DNA from: Mactra quadrangularis
Taxonomy: Eukaryota > Mollusca > Bivalvia > Venerida > Mactridae
Assembly (NCBI GenBank): GCA_025267735.1
Contig: CM046294.1
Location: forward strand, 592,001 to 656,000
Length of the DNA stretch: 64,000 nucleotides
Direction: 5' to 3'
The translations under genes and the position numbers were made by a program. The notes beneath the pieces were generated by a model, which was given only the letters and a program-made list of their open reading frames with translations, searched no databases and had not been told where the DNA came from. Below, piece after piece: positions 25,101 through 34,596 of the stretch. Every line of letters begins with the position of its first letter. Positions within the stretch are counted from its first letter, which is position 1.

Positions 25101-25121
25101 GACACTGTTTATTGTCAGTGA
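16146..25121 (+). CDS. Modular cysteine-rich, Ser/Thr-rich (mucin-like) protein, 5' end not found
   Basis: I do not recognise this gene as a named family. Eleven exons join in one frame: 16146-16241, 16789-16905, 18081-18179, 18591-18770, 19897-19980, 21246-22172, 22607-22675, 23018-23113, 23670-23708, 24072-24155 and 25012-25121 (stop TGA 25119-25121). Every intron is GT-AG and phase 1, and the joined frame is open for 632 full codons. Exons repeatedly encode a small cysteine module ending in [FY]C, such as CSHCSENNTMCRSLFC or CTICQIF...CDTVYCQ. Two exons or exon pairs carry a longer WSAVAGM(N/D)xWC...C...C...YCxC module. The 927-bp exon encodes about 280 residues of Ser/Thr/Pro, a likely O-glycosylated stalk. 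No membrane segment is seen. A signal peptide would be needed but its exon was not found upstream. An extracellular role is inference. Confidence 0.8.
16388..16482 (+). repeat. Graded simple repeat (TGTTG to TGCAT to TGCAG)
   Basis: A 95-bp run shifts gradually from TGTTG pentamers through TTGCATTGCATTGC to GCAGTGCAGTGCAG. Each block differs from the next by single substitutions, which suggests successive expansion of mutated units. It lies in the intron between the exons at 16146 and 16789. Confidence 0.6.
16990..17700. repeat. Intronic repeat block with AGACTC/GAGTCT inverted simple repeats
   Basis: The phrase GTGAAAATTGACAGGTATT occurs near 17026 and 17534, framing a block. In its middle, a (TAGACTCTGACTC)-type run at about 17375-17425 faces GAGTCAGAGTCTGAGTCTAA at about 17461-17480, so the RNA could fold into a long purine/pyrimidine hairpin. 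It lies wholly within the intron 16906-18080. Confidence 0.45.
17968..18054. mobile_element. 87-bp perfect-stem foldback MITE, hAT-like
   Basis: Arms 17968-17998 and 18024-18054 are exact reverse complements (31 bp, starting CACAGGAGCTTGACATTC) around a 25-nt loop. Exact 7-bp direct repeats ATAATAT flank it (17961-17967 and 18055-18061); because they can pair in part, the visible perfect stem is 34 bp. Absence of any arm mismatch suggests a recent insertion. The right flank is only 19 nt before the exon starting at 18081, so the element occupies the place where a branch point would be expected. The CACAGG end is shared with the element at 46005-46094. Confidence 0.8.
18300..18455 (+). repeat. 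TIR element (CAACTGTCAGTGG family), copy 1
   Basis: Starts TTTTATTCAACTCTCAGTG, contains CCTTGCTGATTTAAATACTC and closes near CACCACTGACTGATTAATT, an inverted version of the start. Sister copies lie at 22694-22835, 27358-27512 and 28697-29172 (the last interrupted). Non-coding, about 150 bp, class unresolved. Confidence 0.55.
18798..18972. mobile_element. Pogo/Tigger-like MITE (CAGTATAACCTCTG)
   Basis: Left end CAGTATAACCTCTGTAGAG and right end AAGGTTGTATTG are related inverted repeats. Internal phrases AACCTCTGCAGAGCAACAACC match those of the larger element at 36243-37134. The right flank has the TA expected from this superfamily, but the left flank no longer shows it. Lies in the intron after exon 18591-18770. 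Confidence 0.5.
19376..19736. mobile_element. Intact Harbinger-like MITE with TTA target duplication
   Basis: Inverted ends GGGACTTTAGTCAGTTAT and ATAACTGACTAAAGTCCC are flanked on both sides by TTA (19373-19375 and 19737-19739), the 3-bp duplication typical of PIF/Harbinger elements. The inner parts of the arms (AGTAGGTCC...TTGGAAT.CTCGGATTTTA) also match in inverted orientation. At 361 bp it is too short to encode a transposase. Related copies lie at 371-679 and 26963-27020. Confidence 0.75.
20020..20308 (-). mobile_element. tRNA-derived SINE, family I (inverted)
   Basis: Head at 20290-20308 (reverse complement of TCCGGCTAGCTCAGTTGG), B box near 20244-20256, body to about 20040 where AAAGCGGAACTAACACATTG is the tail. 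It is inserted in the intron that splits the second WSAVAGM-type module of the mucin-like gene. Confidence 0.75.
20358..20425. repeat. Small foldback element (GAGGTTATCAAGATTCTCG family)
   Basis: TTGTTCCCAGAGGCTATCAAGA faces TCTTGATAACCTCTTGGTACGA around a short centre, giving a hairpin of about 65 nt. Related pieces occur at 27250-27312, 49147-49198, 50571-50592 and 52415-52450. Confidence 0.55.
20436..20750 (+). mobile_element. tRNA-derived SINE, family I, diverged
   Basis: Follows the family I body (TTGATTGAGGAGTTGTAGGT, GTGGGGCATACTTTAGTGGA, AACAGCTAAATC) and ends near TTGTTGCTACAGTGTAAAACC. The tRNA-like head is worn. Together with the inverted copy at 20020-20308 it forms an inverted SINE pair in one intron, which could fold in the pre-mRNA. 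Confidence 0.6.
21330..22165 (+). repeat. G-poor codon repeat encoding the Ser/Thr/Pro tract
   Basis: Within exon 21246-22172 the + strand is built of TCA, ACA, ACT and CCA codons in 12-24 bp patterns such as ACTCCATCAACAACAACT. G is almost absent between about 21440 and 22120, giving extreme strand asymmetry. The long open frames on the opposite strand here (Met/Leu repeats) are mirror artefacts. Confidence 0.85.
22694..22835 (+). repeat. TIR element (CAACTGTCAGTGG family), copy 2
   Basis: Left end TTTATTCAACTGTCAGTTATG, right end CCCACTGACAGTTGAATCAAA; the two ends are inverted repeats. Inner GCTGATTTAGATATTCAC matches the other copies. Lies in the intron following exon 22607-22675. Confidence 0.6.
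23385..23590 (+). mobile_element. tRNA-derived SINE, family IV
   Basis: A tRNA-like head (GTCGGAGTGAGTATTGCTGAG, then GTTGGTTCAAATC as B box) is followed by TTTCATTGAGCAAGAAAC and GGAGACCTGGAAGCAGACT. A second copy lies at 45546-45735. Located in the intron before the 39-bp exon of the mucin-like gene. Confidence 0.65.
24785..24905 (+). mobile_element. SINE family I fragment
   Basis: Retains only the middle of the element: GGTTCAATTTCCAAGCCAG, TTGGTCATGAAATAATATC and CTCCCTCCTACC. Intronic, non-coding. Confidence 0.5.
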
Positions 25122-26139
25122 TCCAGAATTCTTCATGAGTTAAAATGTCCCAACTACTAGTACATTCGATTAGGGAGTTTTTAAAAAAATGATGGAACAA
25201 TTCAACTTGGAACCTAAAGCTCTGAATAATATGGAATATAGAGAAAAAGAAAATCAACGGGTCTGTGTAAAACTAGTCTAATGCTATGAAATAAAGAAGG
25301 AAGTAGACCACTTTTGTTCTAACTCATCAAAATGCTTGTCCAAAATTCTGTTCATTTCAACGCTAATTGAAATGCCTGATTCAACATAATGCAAATGCTA
25401 CACTGAATACATAAAGAGAGTACTACCTTTATATCTTTAAACTACTTGTGCATTGTCTGTATACACGTAATTGAAATAATTTCTTACTTCATAGAATATG
25501 ACAACATGGCTAGCTTTTTTTGCGAAATCTGACCATATTAACCCTTCTTCTAACTTAAATAAAAGTACTTGTAAATACTAATTGTCAATAGTTTTTTAAG
25601 CAATTGTTTATTGTGAATTACTTTAATTACTGAATATATCATTTTACATTTGTATTTCCTTTTGTTTACTATTCAATAAATATTTTATCATTTGTATTAT
25701 ATATAGTGTAAAATAAATTCGAAGAAAAAAAGCAAATGATTAAATTTTTTAATGAATTTCTTTATAGTTGTTCCTTGTTATCATGAAGATACAACACATA
25801 AGGTTTGATGTCAGAATCTGAATTCACCAATTGTAGAGATTAAATTAAAAACTTTAACTTACACACTAGCTTATATTACATCTGACAACCATGCAGTACA
25901 GGTCATGTACAACTGACCTTTACTATAACATATATAATAATCATGACTTTAAATTGTCCAATCAAAGCCAGAAAATGACACTCAGGGTCCGCAACAAGCC
26001 ACGATTTTATGGGACAGAGGCATTACCGGTAGATTTTGGAAGATCCTACGACAACGTTCTATATGATATATGTTGATGGAGATTGGTTATATACATGTAG
26101 GATAGGGTTCTGTAATTAGTAGAACCAATTTTGTTGTTG
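25122..26139 (+). other. 3' flank of the mucin-like gene
   Basis: Candidate polyadenylation hexamers follow the stop codon: AATAAA near 25288 and, more convincingly, in AT-rich sequence near 25675 and 25711. No further coding exon is seen. A short open frame at 25891-26076 lacks splice or family support. Confidence 0.4.
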
Positions 26140-26350
26140 TTTCTTTTCTTGTAGTGGGGTTAAAGCAAAAACAACACATTGTATAGGTCATATTACAGTG
26201 GTCAGTCAACCTACTCACCATTCCTGGAAAGGCTAAATTTCTGAATTTAGCTGTTAATCAAATACTAGGCACATACTTTCATCTGTAACTGACAACTGCC
26301 CATCATGATTTAGAATCAGTGGTAGGAGGGAGAATAACAGTAGAAATTAT
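26140..26350 (-). mobile_element. SINE family I, inverted fragment
   Basis: Contains ACAACACATTGTATAGGTCAT, TAGCTGTTAATCAAATACTAGGC and GGTAGGAGGGAG, the reverse complement of the family I body. The tRNA-like head is missing. Confidence 0.55.
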
Positions 26351-26780
26351 GGGGTGAAAAATCTTCATAATTCATGTACATATCAAAACAACCATGTAAA
26401 GTAAGCATGAACATAATTTATTGTGCACATGTATGGCATACACAAAACAGTGTTAACATAATAAAACAAAGGCCACAAAAAGTTGATGATGTGTTCTACA
26501 GATTTTTCTGGAATAAAAATAAAATAAAAGTTCTTTTTTTTCAGTTAATTTTTATTCAGTTGCTTTATAAAGCGGTTCGACCAAAATTTTATGAGCATAC
26601 CTCATAAAATAAAAATATTTTTTGTAAAAACTGTCAAAATTAAGGTGTAAGCGAATCCATAGAACATATGATAAACTTGTTGTGGCCAAAAGTATACAAA
26701 AATATAATATGTTAATGTCTTTGACATTCAATCATGTGGAAAACTGACTCACACACAAGCAATTAAAACAACTGTATACA

Positions 26781-26854
26781 GAGGGCTGAACAAAACACTG
26801 TGATAATTCCACTTTAAAATAAAGGGAGCTACAATAGTGTTTTGTTCAGCCCTC
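26781..26854. mobile_element. 74-bp TIR/foldback MITE
   Basis: Exact 19-bp inverted ends GAGGGCTGAACAAAACACT (26781-26799) and AGTGTTTTGTTCAGCCCTC (26836-26854) around an AT-rich 36-bp centre. No clear target-site duplication: the flanks share only an imperfect ATACA. Non-coding. Confidence 0.65.
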
Positions 26855-26962
26855 AATACAATTACAACACAATTATATATAACGTCTATGTATAAAAGTA
26901 CAGTCTAAGCAATAACGGGGAAAATTGTCTTGTTAATTAACCTGTAACATCTTGAGTAATGA

Positions 26963-27020
26963 GGGACTTGTCAGTTATCTTTCCTTGATAAATCTGAAGC
27001 ATTCCAACTGGTAATAACTT
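26963..27020 (+). mobile_element. Harbinger-like MITE left-end fragment
   Basis: GGGACTTGTCAGTTATCTTTCC followed by TTGATAAATCTGAAGCATTCCAA matches the left end of the 19376-19736 element. The rest is absent. Confidence 0.5.
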
Positions 27021-27357
27021 ACAATAAATTTTGATAACGCAATTAAGATTTGTTCATTTTTTAAAATCTGATTAAAATAAACTGACAGCCTTTGTCTTTG
27101 TAAAGGAGTTACATGATTAAAGGACTTCAGCAATTAATTGAATATACATTATCACAATACATATATAGATCATTTCAAGCAACTAATAATCAGTGGAAAA
27201 AAACATAATGTTAAGTAAACAGTTAAATTATGCATAAACTATGATATGGTCATTCTCATTCCTTCAAGATTCTCGCTAGTATTGAGAATCCTACTAGACT
27301 CTGGGTATGAGAATGTGATATGGTGAATAAAATCTAATTTTCCTTGAAATATTTTAA

Positions 27358-27512
27358 AATTTAATTCAACTATCAGTGGCACATACATTAACCCTGCTGA
27401 TTTATAAATTCAGATATCTATTTTGATCATCCAATAGTACAGAAGTACTGTAGAGTGTTTACAAAGCAACTACCGGTAGGTTAAAGTATGTGCCACTGAA
27501 GATTAAATCACA
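27358..27512 (+). repeat. TIR element (CAACTGTCAGTGG family), copy 3
   Basis: TTCAACTATCAGTGGCACATA at the left faces TATGTGCCACTGAAGATTAAA at the right. ACATTAACCCTGCTGATTT is shared with the other copies. Confidence 0.6.
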
Positions 27513-27813
27513 TTTACCATTACACAAATATAATGTGTATCACTATTACTAGAAAACAGTAAATTTAGTAGATCATTATGTAGTTATAATAGAGTTCTTG
27601 CAATAAAAGCAGTTAATTGGAATGTTATATATATACATTTTGTGTATTAAGATTATATTATAATGCCTTACAGTCTATGATATTACGATTTGAACATTAA
27701 TATCAGAACAGACTTCTGGCTGGCTGCCCTATATAAATTTCTTAATGTTTTAGCTGTCTGTCCTGGACAACCAGACAACTTCTAAAAGACTATATCTGGA
27801 ATTAAAAATATTT

Positions 27814-27969
27814 GGGTTTTCCCCTCCGGTACAAACAAACTTTCACCGTTACAATGAAAACATGTGTACAATTTACTACAAAGAACAATAGGATTTAATC
27901 CATAGTTCATGCTATTTAGCAATGTGTAGAAAACTTTGTTTGTACTGCCTGTGCACGGACGGAAAACCC
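27814..27969. mobile_element. Short TIR element, uninterrupted copy
   Basis: Inverted ends GGGTTTTCC..TCCGG..TACAAACAAA and the complementary right end (GTTTGTACT...GGACGGAAAACCC), 156 bp. The same element, carrying a small insertion, lies at 61902-62116. Shared internal phrases include CGTTACAATGAAAACATGTG and CTATTTAGCAAT. An open frame of 112 codons crosses it on the - strand but includes flanking DNA, so it is not a gene. Confidence 0.6.
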
Positions 27970-28696
27970 ATAAATTTGAACTCTGGATAAGGTCTATTTC
28001 AAAGACTGCCTTATAAATTGTGCAGTTCTTTACTATGCTGTTTTTCTCTTTATTGTATGGTTGTCTGGCACACAACACAGTACTGATAAAGCATTTTACA
28101 TGACTACAAACACAAATCAAACAGTCATTGCAAAACTAAACTATCTATATGTGAATAAAGAAATATGTAAACTAGTTTTGCACTGACACATAAAAATAAA
28201 CTGTTTTCAACAGTTCTACAAAATAAAGTTTGTAACAATCAGAAGTAATGAAGCATCTTTTAAAATGCACAAAAACATCAAAGCAAAGCAATAAGAAAAT
28301 GGCAAATATGTATATAATGACATAAATATAAACAATTGAGGCTATATAAAAAGGTATTCAGAGAAAATAATCAAAGTAAAATACAACAACAATTTGATAT
28401 TTGATTACAAAAAGAGAATGAACTATTAAACAATATACACAAGCAAGGAATTATGTAAAAAATATAGTATAAAACATTATATATACAACCATGCTTAATT
28501 AACATAGAACAAATCAGAAAAATTGTATTTTTGTTTCCATGGCAACAAAATAATATATATATATATAATTATAAAAAATTTATGTAAATAAGAAAAAGAA
28601 TCAACCAACTAGATGGACAGAAATACAACCCACCAGTAGATCAAACAATTAGTGAAACAAATAACAGAAGAAAAAAACAGTCACAAAATGATGTTG

Positions 28697-29172
28697 ATCA
28701 ATTTTATTTAACTGTCAGTGGTGCATACATAACCTCCCCTGCCATACATTAACTCAGTGCCGCCAAACATCAATACAGCTATCTATGTTTGTTGATTGTG
28801 AGTACATAAGCACTATAATAAGCATTTAAATCATAGACCGATCTAGAGGGGGGTCAGGGGGGTCCAGACCACCCCTGGAATTTCCAAAATGTACCTGTCC
28901 ATTAGTGTATTTCTTGACTGTTAGTCATTTTAAGTAGCATGAAGCAATTTTTCTCGGTGCTTGACATAGATTTAATTTGTATCATGTATGTAGCTTTTAT
29001 TATTAATATGTTGCATTATTCTGCAAAATGCGTATAATGTGGTTGTGGTTCAAAAATTTGGATGTCCCCACCCCCTAGAAAAGGTTTGGACCCCCCCCTA
29101 GAAAAAAATCCTAGATCTGCCCCTGTAAATCACAGGGTATCATGTATACATCACTAACAGTTGAATAGCATT
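28697..29172 (+). repeat. TIR element (CAACTGTCAGTGG family), copy 4, interrupted
   Basis: Left part TTTATTTAACTGTCAGTGGTG to about 28836 and right part 29126-29172, ending CACTAACAGTTGAATAG, are separated by a nested element (28837-29125). Confidence 0.6.
28837..29125. mobile_element. Nested G/C-tract TIR element with 10-bp duplication
   Basis: Starts ACCGATCTAGAGGGGGG and ends CCTAGATCTGCCCCTG, so the ends are inverted repeats around GATCTAG. The flanks TAAATCATAG (28827-28836) and TAAATCACAG (29126-29135) form a near-identical direct repeat. Other copies lie at 29347-29500 and 52227-52394, sharing ATTTCCAAAATGTACCT-like and TGTATTTCTTGACTGT segments. No ORF. Confidence 0.7.
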
Positions 29173-29346
29173 CAACAACAATAGAGGCCATATATTTCAG
29201 TTATATCTTATGTTAAACACTTTGGTATTTGATTCTAGGTAACCCATATTTTCTATTATAATAGGGTTAACATTTTCCAAAAAAGGGCATTACTAACAGT
29301 ATCAAAAAATGGTGAATTACATCATGAAATACATTAAATATGCATA

Positions 29347-29500
29347 GGCCGATCTAGCAAGGGGGGGGGTCCGGACCCCCTGAAATTTAAAAAATATACT
29401 CATCCATGGGTATGCTTTGTTATTCTGCAAACAGTGTAAAATGTGGTTATAGTTCAAAAGTTTGGATCCCCCCCAGAAAAATATCCTGTATCTGCCCCTG
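29347..29500. mobile_element. G/C-tract TIR element, shorter copy
   Basis: Begins GGCCGATCTAGCAAGGGGG and ends TCCTGTATCTGCCCCTG. It shares CATCCATGGGTATGC-like and AGTTTGGATCCCCCCC segments with the longer copy at 28837-29125, with internal deletions. Confidence 0.6.
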
Positions 29501-29744
29501 ATTATGTAAGTCATAACTGCAAACTTTACTGTATAACTTGAGTCTGGCCTAGTTAATAGACACAGACAAAGCTAACAAATAAATTGTAATCATGGTTTTA
29601 ACAATAGATAATAAATACATGTAAATAGATAACAAAATATGCAAGCACATGGTAAATGAAAGCAAGTAATTGTACATCATCATAAGATAAGATTAAGATA
29701 AGATAACACATATATGTAGTAATGATCTTCTTCTTTTTTTTAAA

Positions 29745-29940
29745 AAATTGGTTTAACGTCGTATTCAACACATATTTAGGTCATATATATACGACGGCCA
29801 GCTCTTCCTACTACATGTATAGGTTTCCTGGACACTTTTTCTATCACCAGTACTAACTTAGCCTGTCATGAGGCTGACAACTCATGTATAGGGTATGACC
29901 TACCGCAACCGGGCTCAAACCCGCGATCTCCAGATTCAAG
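29745..29940 (-). mobile_element. tRNA-derived SINE, family II (inverted, head truncated)
   Basis: TTTAACGTCGTATTCAACAC tail, TACGACGGCCAGCTCTTCC body and GCAACCGGGCTCAAACCCG B-box region. The copy stops before the A-box part of the head. Confidence 0.7.
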
Positions 29941-30690
29941 GTAATGATCTTCACAATATCAGGGGTTTGACAAGTTCGGTAAGACAACTCAAGCATTAAT
30001 AAATATTTACACAGTAAAGTTCAACTATTACACTAACCAAAATTGATGGTCTTATTAGCAAAGCCATATATAAAGTAAGGACATTTTTCTTCCCAAATTA
30101 AGCATTAGGGACTTACAAACCGTCAAAAATCGCGTATATTTTGTATCAACTAATGTGGTCTATAATGGAACACTACTGCATCCTTAACGATGAAGCATAA
30201 ACAAAAGTTTAAAATTTAACACTTTAGTACCGGTAATAAAAATCTTTGTACATCAAAAGCAAGAAACAATAATAAAACGCTCATTTTTTGGCTTATCAAT
30301 TCTAAATTTTATACAAATTGTATCAAATTGTGTATACCTTTTGAATATCATATCATAGTTATGCTTATTATCCGTCTGACTTCAAAGTGCTAATTATATG
30401 AAACTGACTTACGGAGAAGTTTTTCGGAAGAATTTTTGTGAAAAGCACCACTGATACAATGTCATGTAAGTAGATAATCTTTGTGCCATTCTGTTCATTA
30501 ATTTTCAAGAAACTACAGTTGAGATCAAAGAGGAAAATGACAATTTTCAAGTATTTACAAGTAATAAATCAACATTGAGACAGATAGACATAGGCAAGCA
30601 TGCTTTCTAATAATAACACATACAGAACTGTATATCAAATATAATATACAACCTTTGTTTATATAATTATGTAAGGGCAGGATATTATCA
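29941..30690. other. AT-rich stretch, no feature seen
   Basis: No coding, RNA or repeat signal that I can support. Short open frames on the - strand are of AT-rich composition and lack splice context. Confidence 0.4.
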
Positions 30691-33600
30691 ACAAGAGCTC
30701 CGCTGGGCGGGGCATTATACGCCCGTGTGCAGTCCATGCTGTGTTCTATCTCATATAAAGTCCCTGTGACCTTGACCAATGACCCCAGGATCTCAGAATA
30801 GGTCCCATTCTTAACAGGAGGGCTATCCAAAGCAAAGATTTTGAGAACTTAGGTACAGTCATGGTTGATTTATCACCGACACAAAGTTTTCCCATACAAA
30901 CTTCCAGTGACTTTGACCCTGGGGCCTCAGAACCAAAAGTTCTCGCCCTTGACCCAAAGAGTATTGATACATAAAATTTGGTGATCTTAGGTAAAGTTGG
31001 TTGTTGGACAAGGTTTTTCCTCATGATTTTTCTTTTGACTTTAACCTTTAACACAGGGACCTAAAACCAAAGGGGCATATGCTAGACATTAAGGCTACCC
31101 TTAAATAAGATTTGGAAAACCTACAATGTAGGTACAATTATTATTGAGTTACTGTCCGGAAAATGTTTCAATATGAATTAAGTCCCTGTGACCTTGACTT
31201 TTGTCCCTGGGGTTTCCAAATCAAAAGAGAACATCAAATACCAAAGAGCTATCAACACATTACATCTTGACAAATGGGCTGATCCACATAAAATTTGGTT
31301 AACCTAGGTACAATCATTGTTTAGTTATTGTCCGAACTAGGATTGTCCATATGATGCCCCTGTGACCTAGATCTTTGACCCAGTATTGACCCAAAACCAA
31401 TTGGGAACATCCTTAACACATGGGCTACCCTCACATAAAATTTGGTGAACTAAATTCATTTTACTTATTAAATATAGCATTATTTCCATGGTCTGCCATT
31501 TTGACTTTGTTAACATATTGATTGAACATTTGAAGTCTCTGCTTGGTAATTTGATATCTTCTGGATGATGGTTTAAACTTGACCCAGGGGCCCCAAAATC
31601 AATAGGGAACATCCTTGACACATGGGCTACTCTCACATGAAATTTGGTGAACTTAAGTGCAGTCACTGTTGATTTACTACACATACAACGTTTTTCAATA
31701 TGATGCCCCTGTAACCTTGACCTTTGACCCAGGGGCCCTAAAACCAATAGGACATAACCATGACACATGGGCTACTCTCCTAAAAAAAATTAGTGAACCT
31801 AGGTACATTGGTTGTTCAGTTATTGTCTGGACAAGGTTTTTCCATATGATGCCTCTGTGACCTTGACCTTTGGGTCTGGGGCCCCAAAACCTATTGAGAA
31901 CATCCTTAACACAAGGGCTACATTCACATAAAATTTTATGAACCTAGGTACAGTCCTTGTTGAGTTATTGTCCAAACAAGATTTTTCAATATGATGCCTC
32001 TGTGACCTTGACCTTTGACCCAGGAGCCCCAAAACCAAAAGGGCATATCCTTGACACAAGGGCTACCCTCACATAGACTTTAATGAACCTAGGTAAATTG
32101 GTGGTTCAGTTATTGCCTGGACAAAAGTTTCATTGTTTGCCATTTTGACTTTATAAACATATTGATAGAACATATGAAGTCACTGCTTGGTAATTTGATA
32201 TCTTCTGGTTGAAGGTTTATACTTGACCCTGTTTCCCCAAAACTGATAAGGCACATCCTTGACACATGGTCTACTGTCACATGAAATTAGGTGAACTTAG
32301 GTACAGTCATTGTTGAGTAATTACCCAGACAATGTTTTTCAATGTGATGCCCCTGTGACCTTGACCTTTGACAAAGGCGCCCCAAAACCCATAGGGCATA
32401 ACCTTGACACATGGGCTACTTTCATATAAAATTTAGTGAACCTAGGTACATTGGTTGTTCAGTTATTGTCTGGACAAGGTTTTTCCATATGATGCCTCCG
32501 TGACCTTGACCTTTGGGTCTGGGGCCCAAAAACCTATTGGGAACATCCTTGACAAAAGGGCTACCTTCACATAAAATTTTGTGAATCTAGGTACAGTAGT
32601 TGATGAGTTATTGCCCAAACAAGGATTTTCAATATGATGCCCCTGTGACCTTGACCTTTGACCCAGGAGCCCCAAAACCAATAGGGCATAACCTTTACCC
32701 AAGGGCTACCCTCACATAAAATTTGGAGAACCAAGGTACATTGGTGGTTCAGTTATTGTCTCGACAAGGGTTTCATTGTTTGCCGTTTTGACTTTATAAA
32801 CATATTGATAGAACATTTGAAGTCACAGCTTGGTAATTTGATATCTTCTGGTTTAAGATTTAAACTTAACCCTGTTTTCCCAAAACTGATAAGGTACATC
32901 CTTGACACATGGGCTACTCTCACATGAAATTTGGTGAACTTTGGTACAATCATTGTTGAGTAATTATCCAGACAATGTTTTTCAATATGATGCCCCTGTG
33001 ACCTTGACCTTTGACCAAGGTGCCCCAAAACAAATAGGGCATAACCTTGACACATGGGCTACTTTTACATAAAATTTAGTGAACCTAGGTACATTGGTTG
33101 TTCAGTTGTTGTCTGGACAAGGTTTTTCCATATGATCCCTCTGTGACCTTGACCTTTGGGTCTGGGGCCCAAAAACCTATTGGGAACATCCTTGACACAA
33201 GGGCTACCTTCACATAAAATTTTGTGAACCTAGGTACAGTAGTTGATGAGTTATTGCCCAAACAAGGATTTTCAATATGATGCCTCTGTGACCTTGACCT
33301 TTGACCCAGGAACCCCAAAACCAATAGGGCATAACCTTTACCCAAGGGCTACCCTCACATAAAATTTGGAGAACCTAGGTACATTGGTGGTTCAGTTATT
33401 GTCTGGACAAGTGTTTCATTGTTTGCCGTTTTGACTTTATAAACATATTGATAGAACATTTGAAGTCACAGCTTGGTAATTTGATATCTTCTGGTTTAAG
33501 ATTTAAACTTAACCCTGTTTTCCCAAAACTGATAAGGTACATCCTTGACACATGGGCTACTCTCACATGAAATTTGGTGAACCTAGGTACAGTCATTAGT

Positions 33601-34442
33601 GAGTTATTACCCGGACAATGTTTTTCAATTTGATGCCACTGTGACCTTGACCTTTGACCCAGGGGCCCCAAAATCAATAGTGCATATCCTTGACACATGG
33701 GCTACTCTCACATGAAATTTGGTGAACCTAGGTACATTGGTGTTTCATTTATTGTCCGGACAAAGTTTTTCCATATAATGCCCCTGTGACCTTGACCTTT
33801 GAACCTGGGGCCCCATAAACCTATAGGGCGCATCTTTGACACATGGGCTACTCTTACATAAAATTTGGTGAACCTAGGTACAGGCGTTGTTGAGTTATGG
33901 TCCGGACAAGGTTTTTCAATTTGATGTCCCTGTGACCTTGACCTTTGACCCAGGGGCCCCAAAACCGATTGGGAACATCCTTGACACATGGGCTTCTCTC
34001 ACATAAAATTTGGTGATCCTAGGTAGATTGGTTGTTAAGTTATTGTCAGGACAAGTTTTTTTCCCATATGATGCCACTGTGACCTTGACCTTTGACGCAG
34101 GGGCCCCAAAACCGATAGGGAACATCTTTGACACATGGGCTACTCTTACATTAAATTTGGTGAACTTAGGTACATTGGTGGTTCAGATATTGTCCGGACA
34201 AGTTTTACCTATTTTAAGTCCCAGTGACCTTGACCTTTAACCCTGGGGTCTCAAAATCAATAGGGAACCTCCTCCACCCAAGGGCTATCAACACATAAAA
34301 TTTGAGGAACCTAGGTTCATCCTTTCTTGAGTTATCATCCGGACAAGCAATTGTCCACGGACGGACAGACGGACAGACGGACAGACGGACAGACGGACAA
34401 CAGCATAACATAATACGACCGTTTTTTCAAAACGGGCGTATA
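30691..34442. repeat. Tandem array: ~145-bp unit, ~643-bp higher-order repeat
   Basis: About twenty diverged units of the pattern TATGATGCCCCTGTGACC, TTGACCTTTGACC, AGGGGCCCCAAAACC, CATATCCTTGACACATGGGC, TCACATAAAATTTGGTGAAC, CTAGGTACA, and GTTATTGTCCGGACAAG. Core motifs at about 31712, 31858 and 32003, then 32355, 32502 and 32647, then 32999, 33144 and 33290, then 33642, 33788 and 33933 repeat as a three-unit group plus a 352-bp step, a period of 643-644 bp. The left end has ACAAGAGCTCC and ATTATACGCCCG; the right end has a (GGACAGAC)n tract and AACGGGCGTATAA, so ATACGCCCG and CGGGCGTAT are inverted boundaries. The many 65-133 codon open frames on the - strand are repeat translations. Confidence 0.85.
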
Positions 34443-34524
34443 AAAATCATGTTATAATTTTACAATGCAATAAACCCAGTCATCCTCCAAAGGTTCAAAT
34501 ACAACAAGCTTACTAGATAAATTG

Positions 34525-34596
34525 CGGGTTTAGTGGAAAAAGGTTATTACTCAATATAAGAAAAGAGGGAGTTACAACCGTCTTGCACTAAACCCA
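34525..34596. mobile_element. Small foldback MITE (GGGTTTAGTG family)
   Basis: GCGGGTTTAGTGGAAAAAGG faces CTTGCACTAAACCCACG across a short centre that also holds inverted GTTATTACTC and GAGTTACAAC. It resembles 12317-12379. Confidence 0.5.

Noticed and set aside
30555..34411. A dozen related 65-133 codon frames, mostly on the - strand, with phrases such as KVKVTEASYGK
   Set aside because: They follow the 145-bp tandem repeat unit, vary in frame and end at random unit boundaries; this is repeat translation, not a gene family.
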